Position numbers and translations under genes: made by a program
The notes under the pieces: generated by a model
What the model was told of the DNA's origin: nothing
The model's database searches: none
Seen by the model: the letters and a program-made list of their open reading frames with translations, nothing else
DNA from: Lentisphaerota bacterium
Lineage (GTDB): Bacteria; Verrucomicrobiota; Kiritimatiellia; RFP12; UBA1067
Direction: 5' to 3'
NCBI GenBank assembly: GCA_022839525.1
Contig: JALHET010000263.1
Span: forward strand, 1 to 5,755
Length of the DNA: 5,755 nt
Part shown: one piece after another, positions 1 through 5,755 of the stretch
Layout: every line of letters starts with the position of its first letter
Numbering within the stretch: the stretch's first letter is position 1

Positions 1-2406
1 CAGCGCCAGGAAATGGTTGCCCTGCCGCTCGGCCGAGACCCAGATCGGCTCGCCTTGATCCCACCAGCGGCGATCGGCGACGGCCTGCTTGTTGCCGTGA
101 AATTCCTCTTTTCCGAAAAGCAGTCCGAGCGTTTTATCAAAGAGGCCAAGATCCTCCAACAGTACCCGCACCCCAACCTTGTCAAATACGTCGACTTTAT
201 TACGGTTTCGGGAATGGCCGGCGAAAAGCAGTTCTTCCTGGTCATGGAGTTCCTCGAAGGCATGCCCGGCTGGACCCTGCGCCCTCGGCTCAAGAACGAG
301 GGCAAGATGGAGGTGGCGGAAGCCGTCACGCTGTTCAGCGGCTACCTTTCCGCGCTCCAGTTCCTGCATTCCAGCGCCCGGCCGATCATCCACCGCGACA
401 TCAAGCCCGGCAACCTTTACGCGCCGGTCGGCCAGCCGGAAAAAGGCAAGGTCTTCGATCTCGGTGTCGCCCGCGACGTGACGGGCACCGTCACCGTTGG
501 CGGCGTGCCCGGAACCCTCGATTATATGGCGCCCGAGTTCGCCGAGGCGGGCGGGGACCGCGGTTCGCCGCAGTCCGACCTTTATGCGCTCGGCCTCTGC
601 CTCTACGAGGCGCTCGCCGGAAAACCGGTTTTCGAACGCCTGCCGACCGATCTCAACTCGGCGTGGCTCGCTTTTCAGGACCGCTTGCGCAAGCCTCCCG
701 TCATCGCGTTTGATGCGGATGCCTTCGTGCAATATCCCCGGCTTAAACAGGTCATCCTCACCGCGCTTGCCGAGAAACCTGCGGACCGCTTCCGAAGCGC
801 GGACCAGATGCGTGACGCGCTCCAGTCCGCGCTGCTCCCTCCGTCTGGTGCGCAGGACCACGACGACGGGTTTGAGTCAGTCGAGGGTCTCACCATGGCC
901 ACCTTCGCGGGCGCCCCTGCCGAGCTGGAGCCCGGCGCGACGGTCGGCACGCACGCCCTTGACCCTGCGGATGTCCAGGCCGCGATCGCCGCCATGTCGG
1001 AGAGCCCTGAGGCACGCAGGCGTTCGGAAGGGAGCCGCAAAAAACGTTTCGTCATCGCCGGTGCGGCGGCTTCCGTCGCGCTGCTCCTGATCGCGGGCAT
1101 ATACGGGTGGATGGGGGGGCGCAAGGGGTCTGCGCCTCCGCTTACGCCAGAGCCTGAAAAGCCGGTCGCCACGGTGCCTGCCGCAGCGAAGCCAGCGGAG
1201 GTGCCTCCCGTTGCTCCGGTTCAGCCGCCGGCACCTGCGGAGGCGTCCAAAACGGTGCCTCCGCAGGAGGTGGCCGCGCAACCCGCGCCCCGGACTGTTG
1301 CCCCTTCTCCGGCTCCTGCTGTGGCACCTAAGCCCGTGCCTGATCCCGCCGCGCTCCGCGCTAAAGAACTGGCTGAGGCCGCTTCGCGTATCGACGCGCT
1401 GCTCGCGCGTCTCAAGCAAGAGGGGGTGGCTGCGTGCGGCACCGCGTTTGAGGGGCTCTCCGCCGTTTCGCCCACGCTCTTGTCCGACGCCGGCCTCAAG
1501 GCAAAGCGGGATACGGTCCGGGACGTTTGCGTTAACCTGCTCGATCAAACGATGTTCCAGAAAGACCCTCTCGACCAGCGTGTGCAGCGTCTCAAGGGCG
1601 TGGAGCAGGTGCTTTCTCTTTCCGCGGCCGCAACGGTTTTGGGAGAACACGCACCGCCGTTGCGCGAACGGCTCGCGCAGCAGCAGGGCGTGTGTATCCT
1701 CCGCCTCATCAATCAAGGCGAGGGGCCGGTTCAGGTCTCCGCGCGCGAATGGCCGGAGAAGGTTCCGCTTGCGGGCGGGGAGGTCAAGGAGTGGCTGATC
1801 CCCGTGTTGGGGGAGACGCTCACCGTGTCGGTCTCGGTGGACATGGGCAGCCGTTTCCGTTCGCGTATGGAAACGTTCAAGCTGCCCCGTTCGGGCGGCG
1901 TTGAGCGCGGCATCGGAGGGACAGGCGTCATGGCGGTGACGCCTGCCCTGAAAGCTGCTCCCGCCGCGCCGCCGTCGGTGGTTGCTCCCGCGCCCACGCC
2001 TGTTCCTGCGTCTGCGCCGGTGGCGCAGGTCGCCCAGCCGCCTGCGGCTCAGGTTCCGCCCGCGCCTGCGGCAACGACAACGCCCGTGCCTGCGGCACCG
2101 CCAACGCCCGCGCCTGCGGCAACGCCTGCGCCTGCGGCACCCTCCACGCCTGCGGCAACGCCTGCTGCGGCAGGCAAAGCGTTTTTCGAGATCACGGTTG
2201 TCCCCAAGGATGCCTCGATTGAGGTGGACGGCAGGGCGGTCAGTGCCGGGCGGGTTGAGGTTTCCTCGGACGAGAACCACAAGGTCACGGCCACCTGCCA
2301 GGGCTACAAGCCGGTAGGACAATACTACAGGGTCAATCCCGGCCAGACACGCAAGATCGACCTTCTGCTCGAGAAGGAGGTTAAGCGCTCCCTGTTCGGG
2401 TTCTGA
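1..2406 (+). CDS. Receptor-type Ser/Thr protein kinase with PEGA-like C-terminus (5' partial)
   Basis: This is a transmembrane Hanks-type kinase that would phosphorylate cytoplasmic proteins on Ser/Thr. Residues are counted from the first in-window ATG (base 13); the frame is open to base 1, so the true start lies outside or is uncertain. Visible kinase motifs are VAVK (K30), the alpha-C Glu (E44), HRDIKPGN (127-134, catalytic D129), DLG in place of DFG (149-151), a Thr-rich activation loop, APE (173-175), the alpha-F Asp (D189) and the closing Arg (R259). A membrane helix spans about 346-367 after a KKR stop-transfer motif. Then come a Pro/Ala linker (372-442), an unrecognised region with a helical part (444-556) and a beta-like part (559-640), a repetitive Pro/Ala linker (647-721) and a PEGA-like domain (724-790) with 'ASIEVDGR' and 'GYKP' motifs. 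No glycine-rich loop is visible before K30. The kinase and membrane topology are certain; the sensed ligand is unknown. Confidence 0.93.
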   Translation, partial: QRQEMVALPLGRDPDRLALIPPAAIGDGLLVAVKFLFSEKQSERFIKEAKILQQYPHPNLVKYVDFITVSGMAGEKQFFLVMEFLEGMPGWTLRPRLKNEGKMEVAEAVTLFSGYLSALQFLHSSARPIIHRDIKPGNLYAPVGQPEKGKVFDLGVARDVTGTVTVGGVPGTLDYMAPEFAEAGGDRGSPQSDLYALGLCLYEALAGKPVFERLPTDLNSAWLAFQDRLRKPPVIAFDADAFVQYPRLKQVILTALAEKPADRFRSADQMRDALQSALLPPSGAQDHDDGFESVEGLTMATFAGAPAELEPGATVGTHALDPADVQAAIAAMSESPEARRRSEGSRKKRFVIAGAAASVALLLIAGIYGWMGGRKGSAPPLTPEPEKPVATVPAAAKPAEVPPVAPVQPPAPAEASKTVPPQEVAAQPAPRTVAPSPAPAVAPKPVPDPAALRAKELAEAASRIDALLARLKQEGVAACGTAFEGLSAVSPTLLSDAGLKAKRDTVRDVCVNLLDQTMFQKDPLDQRVQRLKGVEQVLSLSAAATVLGEHAPPLRERLAQQQGVCILRLINQGEGPVQVSAREWPEKVPLAGGEVKEWLIPVLGETLTVSVSVDMGSRFRSRMETFKLPRSGGVERGIGGTGVMAVTPALKAAPAAPPSVVAPAPTPVPASAPVAQVAQPPAAQVPPAPAATTTPVPAAPPTPAPAATPAPAAPSTPAATPAAAGKAFFEITVVPKDASIEVDGRAVSAGRVEVSSDENHKVTATCQGYKPVGQYYRVNPGQTRKIDLLLEKEVKRSLFGF
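2038..2172 (+). repeat. In-frame Pro/Ala minisatellite in the kinase linker
   Basis: The octamer GCCTGCGG starts at 2040, 2064, 2088, 2112, 2130 and 2148, so the spacing is 24, 24, 24, 18 and 18 bases. Every step is a multiple of three, and each unit encodes Pro-Ala-rich peptide such as PAPAATPAPAAP. It forms the flexible extracytoplasmic linker just before the PEGA-like domain. The regular period suggests growth by tandem duplication with the reading frame kept. On the opposite strand it yields only Arg-rich or Gln/Ala-rich nonsense. Confidence 0.8.
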
Positions 2407-2432
2407 ACCGCGCCTCCGGTTCGCGCGCGCGA
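2405..2432. other. Inverted repeat and CG palindrome at the convergent junction
   Basis: GAACCG (2405-2410) and CGGTTC (2417-2422) form a perfect 6-bp stem with a 6-base loop, starting inside the kinase stop codon. It is overlapped by the 12-bp palindrome TCGCGCGCGCGA (2421-2432). The stem lies where both convergent transcripts should end, so a bidirectional terminator is possible. No T-run follows on either strand, so intrinsic termination is not supported. It may be a chance result of high GC content. Confidence 0.3.
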
Positions 2433-2498
2433 CCGCAGCATGTCTGACGCGACGCTGTCTGCGCGGCGGGTGGGCTGGCTGCCGGTGCCGGTCATCCA

Positions 2499-4539
2499 TC
2501 AGGTGGTGCAGAAGTTCCCCTTCGTACCGCTCGAACGTCATGGAGAACGTGCCGCGGCCTTGGGTGACCGTGCGGATCGCATTGGAATAGCCGAACATCT
2601 CGCCGAGCGGCACAAGGCCGTGCACCAGCTTGCTCCCGCCCTTGTCGTCCATGCCTTCGACGCGCCCGCGGCGGGAGCAGATCGAGCCGGTCGCCGTGCC
2701 CATGTATTCTTCGGGAACCGCCACCTCGACGCGCATGATCGGCTCCAACAACTGCGGGTTGCCTTTGAGGAAAAGGTTCTTAAAGCATTGGCGCGCGCAC
2801 TCGACAAACGCGAACTCGTTAGAGTCGACCGCGTGGTAGGAGCCAAAGTACACGGTGACTTTGACGTCCGCCACCGGGAACCCGCCGCACGGGCCGTTCT
2901 CCATGGCCTTGATGACGCCCTTCTCGACGGCCGGGATGTATTCGTTCGGGATCACGCCGCCCTTGACTTCGTTGACGAACGAGAACCCGCGGCCGGGCTC
3001 TTGAGGTTCGAGGCGCAGACAGACGTGCGCGTACTGGCCGCGGCCGCCGGACTGCTTGACGTGCTTGTACTCGCCCTCCACCTGGTGGCGGATTGTCTCG
3101 CGGTAGGCGACTTCGGGTTTGCCCACTTCGCACCCCACGTTGAACTCGCGGCGCAGACGGTCCACAATGACCTCGAGGTGCAATTCGCCCATGCCTGAAA
3201 TAATCGTCTCGCCGGTTTCCTGATCGTACTTGACGATGAATGTCGGATCTTCCTGAGCCAGCGCGTGCAGGGCGGAACCGAGTTTCTCGTTGTCGTCCCG
3301 CGAGGAAGGGCGGATCGCGATGGAGATCACCGGGGCGGGGAACTCGATCGACTCCAGCAGGATCGGGTGCTTCGGGTCGCAGAGCGTATCGCCGGTGCGG
3401 GTCTTGGAAAGGCCGACGACCGCCACGATGTCACCCGCGTGGGCCTCTTCAAGGGCTTCCTGATGGTTCGCGTGCATGCGGAAGAGACGCCCGATCCGGG
3501 TATCCTGCTCCATCGTGCTGTTCAGGATCGGATCGCCCACTTTCAGGGTGCCCGCATAAATGCGCACGAAGGAGACTTTGCCCATGTGCTTGTCGGAAAT
3601 GATTTTGAACGCCAGTCCCGCGAAAGGTTCATTGTCGTCGGGCTTGCGGAAGTTCTCCGGATTGTCGGAAGAGGCGACGACCCCGACGTCCAGCGGTGAC
3701 GGCAGGAAGTCGATCACGCCGTTGAGTAACGGCTGCACGCCTTTATTCTTAAACGCCGTGCCGCAATAGGTCGGGACAATCGTGCGGGCAATGGTGCCCT
3801 TGCGCAGACCGGCTTTGATTTCCTCAATGGAAAGCTCGCCGGTCTCGAAATACTTGCTCATCAAGGCCTCGTCCTGTTCGGCGGCCGCTTCCACCATCTC
3901 CGTGCGCAGGCGTTCGCATTCCTCGAGATACTCTTCGGGGATTTCGCTCTCGATAATTTTGGTGCCCCTGGACTCCTCATCGAACGTCAGCGCTTTCATC
4001 TCCAGCAGGTCGATCACGCCGCGGAAGGTGCCGGCCGCACCCATGGGGTAGACCATCACGACCGGGTTGCCGTTCAGCGTGTCGCGGATATCGTTGACGA
4101 CGTTGAAGAAGTTGGCGCCGATGCGGTCCATCTTGTTGACCATGCACAGCTTGGGCACTTCATACTTTTCGCTCTGGCGCCACACCTGTTCGGACTGGGG
4201 CTGCACACCGCCCACCGCGCAAAAAAGTGCGATCGCGCCGTCCAGTACGCGCAAAGAACGTTCGACTTCAGCGGTGAAGTCCACATGTCCCGGGGTGTCG
4301 ATGAGGCTGATCTGATAATCCTGCCACATCACCGCAGTGGCCGCGGAGGTGATGGTGATGCCGCGCTCCTGCTCCTGCACCATATAGTCCATGGTGGCCG
4401 CGCCGTCATGCACCTCGCCGAGCTTGTAATTCTTGCCGCAATAAAAAAGGATCCGCTCGCTGGTCGTGGTCTTGCCCGCGTCAATGTGCGCCATGATGCC
4501 GATATTGCGGACTTTATCTAACGGAATGGTTCTGGGCAT
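2499..4539 (-). CDS. fusA: Translation elongation factor G, 3' end disturbed (missing in-frame stop)
   Basis: This is the cytoplasmic GTPase that drives ribosomal translocation and, with RRF, ribosome recycling. Motifs run in canonical order: P-loop AHIDAGKT (17-24), switch I RGITIT (59-64, T62), DTPGH (81-85, H85), NKMD (135-138), the GMGELHLEVIVDR segment of domain III, KQSGGRGQY of domain IV, and SRRGRVEGM plus PLGEMFGY of domain V. Identity is clear through FERYEG (to residue 674). Family members then carry about 15 more residues forming a C-terminal helix, and none of the three frames encodes it. The native frame has no stop until base 877. The end given here assumes a one-base shift at the GGGG run (2517-2520, plus-strand C's), giving five more residues and TGA at 2501-2499, about 679 aa in all. 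The start is supported by AAGGA ten bases upstream. The gene stands outside a str operon and a terminator precedes it. The 3' end is uncertain. Confidence 0.9.
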
Positions 4540-4549
4540 TGTTTTTGGT

Positions 4550-4554
4550 TCCTT
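4550..4554 (-). promoter_or_regulatory. Ribosome binding site of EF-G
   Basis: On the minus strand AAGGA ends ten bases before the ATG at 4539-4537, with an A-rich spacer. This supports that ATG as the start, in agreement with the family N-terminus, which has only about ten residues before the conserved RNIGI segment. Confidence 0.6.
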
Positions 4555-4577
4555 GTGGCCGTGTGGCCTTTGCTTCG

Positions 4578-4602
4578 GGGCGTGTTCCTGTCCGACACGC
4601 CC
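4578..4602 (-). promoter_or_regulatory. 8-bp perfect hairpin in the EF-G leader
   Basis: GGGCGTGT (plus strand 4578-4585) and ACACGCCC (4595-4602) are perfect complements around a 9-base loop, about 24 bases upstream of the EF-G ribosome binding site. No T-run follows, so it is not a simple terminator. It could stabilise the leader RNA or be a protein-binding operator. The stem is directly visible; any function is inference. Confidence 0.45.
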
Positions 4603-4609
4603 GCAACGG

Positions 4610-4629
4610 GCCGGATCTAAAGTTCCGGC
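4610..4629 (-). promoter_or_regulatory. 6-bp hairpin in the EF-G leader
   Basis: GCCGGA (plus strand 4610-4615) and TCCGGC (4624-4629) pair perfectly around an 8-base AT-rich loop. It sits beside the 8-bp hairpin, with a short CCCG/CGGG element (4600-4610) between them, so competing folds are possible. Function is unknown. Confidence 0.35.
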
Positions 4630-4632
4630 AAG

Positions 4633-4652
4633 AAAAAGCCCTTCCCGGGGCT
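4633..4652 (-). terminator. Weak terminator- or attenuator-like hairpin in the EF-G leader
   Basis: Read on the minus strand, AGCCC and GGGCT make a 5-bp stem with a 6-base loop (4652-4637), followed directly by TTTT (4636-4633). It lies between the stronger terminator further upstream and the EF-G start. It could be a back-up terminator for the secreted-protein gene or, if the promoter near 4667-4695 is real, an attenuator. The stem is short, so efficiency is doubtful. Confidence 0.4.
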
Positions 4653-4666
4653 GATAAAAGGCGCGT

Positions 4667-4695
4667 ATCTTTGACTTTTTTCGGGATCAGTTCAA
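4667..4695 (-). promoter_or_regulatory. Possible sigma-70-type promoter of EF-G
   Basis: On the minus strand TTGAAC (4695-4690) is followed after 17 bases by AAAGAT (4672-4667). The -35 matches the consensus at four of six bases and the -10 at only three. The spacer length is ideal, the stretch is locally AT-rich, and it lies just after the upstream gene's terminator, where EF-G needs a promoter. The predicted leader would be about 120 bases. This is a weak call from motif and position. Confidence 0.3.
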
Positions 4696-4705
4696 GCGCA
4701 AAAGC

Positions 4706-4746
4706 AAAAAAAACCGCACCGTCCGGGGGTCAACCCCGCAAACGGT
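4706..4746 (-). terminator. Rho-independent terminator of the secreted-protein gene
   Basis: On the minus strand, starting about 15 bases after the stop codon, ACCGT (plus-strand 4742-4746) pairs with ACGGT (plus-strand 4718-4722). Further GGGG/CCCC pairing lies around a TTGA loop, with a small internal loop between the two stems. A run of eight T's (plus-strand A's 4706-4713) follows a few bases later. This is a typical intrinsic terminator and separates the secreted-protein gene from EF-G. Confidence 0.8.
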
Positions 4747-4761
4747 TTGCGTCCTGGCGTC

Positions 4762-5754
4762 TTAGAACGCCGGGCGTTTGGGTTGTTTTTCAGCGCCGGG
4801 TGCCGGCGCCGCTTCTTGTTTAGACTGGCGTGCCGACTGCGCGGCCTCGCGCTGTGCGAGCTGGCCACGGATCAGTGTTTGCAACGTGTCTCCAGGCAGC
4901 GAGAGGTTCACCGTGACATAGGTGTCCTTCACCGCGAACGTGATTCCTTGCGCAAGGGCTGCCGCATCGGGGTTCTGCGCCGCCTGTAGCATCACGAGAG
5001 CCTGCAACCCCATGGCGGCTTGGTTCAGTTGCTGCGCCGTTTCCGCGTTCGGCGCTTTGAGCGCCAGGGCGCAGTCGAGACCGTTCGCGCCGCTTGTCTG
5101 GCCGATTTCCAGCAACACCGCCTCGGCCTGTTTGAACAGTTGGAATTGGGGATTCGTGCCTGCCAGTGCCGGGAGGTCGGTTGCCTGGAGCGCAAAGAAG
5201 CGGTTCGGGGTGTGGGCAAGTATGTGGGCGAACCTTTGCCCGGTGCCCGGCCCCGGTTTCTGGCCGTCGATTCGCGCGACCGCCTCTTGGATCAGCGCCT
5301 CGTCCTGCGACATCACCGCCAGCGTGGGGTCGATGAAACACAGGTTGGCGCGCTTGCCGCGGTCGAGCCAGCTCAGCACGCTGCGCTTGCCGAGCGCCTT
5401 GTTTTGGAAGGCTTTGCCGCCGCCCGCGATCGCCGTGAGTTTCGCGATGTCAAACCGTCCGTAGGCATACAGCAGCCCGCCTGCCCGCGTATCGCCCCTG
5501 CCGCACATGACGACCGAGTCCACATCATTGGTCAGGTCGATTCCGCTCATCGCCTTGAGCGCGGCCAGCTTGCGCTGCCCCTCCGCACCCAGAGACTCCC
5601 GGGCAAACCGTCCCATCGACGAAGCGTTCAGTGCCTTAAGATCCAGATGCAGCATCCATTTTGCGTCGGGCGGGAAGTGCCGCGCATCGGGTTGCGCCCA
5701 ACCGACGGACACGCCGCACACGGTCAGGAGGAACACACGGATTCTGTTTTTCAT
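4762..5754 (-). CDS. Exported protein of unknown function
   Basis: I do not recognise a named family with certainty. The 330-residue product starts with a clear Sec signal peptide: basic MKNRIR, a hydrophobic core VFLLTVCGVSVG, and a likely cleavage after WA (residue 20), so the mature chain begins QPDARH. The mature N-terminus 'PPDAKWMLHLDLKAL' resembles secreted orphan proteins common in Planctomycetota and Verrucomicrobiota genomes; this is recollection and was not searched. The body alternates predicted strands and helices, with an Ala/Gln-rich helical part at about 240-285. The last 30 residues are a low-complexity Gln/Ala/Lys/Pro tail. There is no membrane helix after the signal peptide and no catalytic motif that I can name. 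The ATG lies one base from the window edge, so its ribosome binding site is not visible; the signal peptide supports this start. A terminator follows the stop codon. The role is unknown, probably periplasmic. Confidence 0.85.
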   Translation of the reverse strand: MKNRIRVFLLTVCGVSVGWAQPDARHFPPDAKWMLHLDLKALNASSMGRFARESLGAEGQRKLAALKAMSGIDLTNDVDSVVMCGRGDTRAGGLLYAYGRFDIAKLTAIAGGGKAFQNKALGKRSVLSWLDRGKRANLCFIDPTLAVMSQDEALIQEAVARIDGQKPGPGTGQRFAHILAHTPNRFFALQATDLPALAGTNPQFQLFKQAEAVLLEIGQTSGANGLDCALALKAPNAETAQQLNQAAMGLQALVMLQAAQNPDAAALAQGITFAVKDTYVTVNLSLPGDTLQTLIRGQLAQREAAQSARQSKQEAAPAPGAEKQPKRPAF

Positions 5755-5755
5755 G

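Noticed and set aside
1..96. A minus-strand reading with WWDQGEPIWVSAERQ that looks protein-like at the left edge
   Set aside because: It continues as the in-register antisense of the clear kinase sequence to its right and has no start or stop context in the window. I could not support a separate gene, though it keeps a junction artefact at the edge possible.
2062..2170. A CRISPR-like or intergenic repeat array
   Set aside because: The units are short, adjacent, in frame and encode a Pro/Ala linker inside an intact gene. There are no unique spacers.
877..2498. A natural 1220-residue EF-G fusion with a long Arg-rich C-terminal domain
   Set aside because: The extension is exactly antisense to the kinase in codon register. 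Its Arg-rich stretches are the reverse complement of the kinase's Pro/Ala linkers, and nothing in it looks like a folded domain.
2440..3198. A 252-residue plus-strand open frame
   Set aside because: It lies opposite the strongly conserved 3' part of EF-G and has no domain motif or convincing ribosome binding site, so it is a shadow of the EF-G codons.
4671..4676. TTGACT as a plus-strand -35 promoter element
   Set aside because: No -10 element follows at a suitable distance, and there is no plus-strand gene downstream to serve.
5716..5718. Lipoprotein lipobox at Cys13 of the secreted protein
   Set aside because: The residues before the Cys (L-T-V) do not fit the required small residue at -1, and the hydrophobic core continues past the Cys to a better signal peptidase I site after Ala20.

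Overview
The window comes from a GC-rich bacterium. It carries three genes in the order kinase (+), EF-G (-), secreted protein (-). The elongation factor is clearly bacterial. A large membrane-anchored Hanks-type Ser/Thr kinase with Pro/Ala linkers and a PEGA-like C-terminus, next to an exported orphan protein opening with a 'PPDAKWMLHLDL' style sequence, fits the Planctomycetota/Verrucomicrobiota/Kiritimatiellota group best. That placement is an impression from protein style. It was not tested by phylogeny.

Bases 1-2406 hold a receptor-type Ser/Thr kinase that is open at the left edge. It has a cytoplasmic kinase domain, one membrane helix, a Pro/Ala linker, an unrecognised extracytoplasmic region, a second repetitive Pro/Ala linker and a terminal PEGA-like domain. 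Bases 2407-2498 are the short junction between two convergent genes, with a small inverted repeat and a CG palindrome. Bases 2499-4539 (minus) are elongation factor G, canonical up to about residue 674. There the expected C-terminal helix and stop codon are missing in this frame, which stays open to base 877, antisense to the kinase. Bases 4540-4761 are the EF-G leader, with a strong Rho-independent terminator for the upstream gene, a possible promoter, three hairpins and a ribosome binding site. Bases 4762-5754 (minus) encode an exported protein of unknown function whose start codon lies one base from the window edge.

The three genes do not form one pathway that can be read from the sequence. 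EF-G looks monocistronic, because a terminator separates it from the secreted-protein gene and the kinase converges on it. This is unlike the usual str operon setting (rpsL-rpsG-fusA-tuf). I found no mobile element, CRISPR array, tRNA, rRNA or defence system. The points most worth a second look are the missing EF-G stop codon, the kinase N-lobe without a glycine loop, and the structured EF-G leader.
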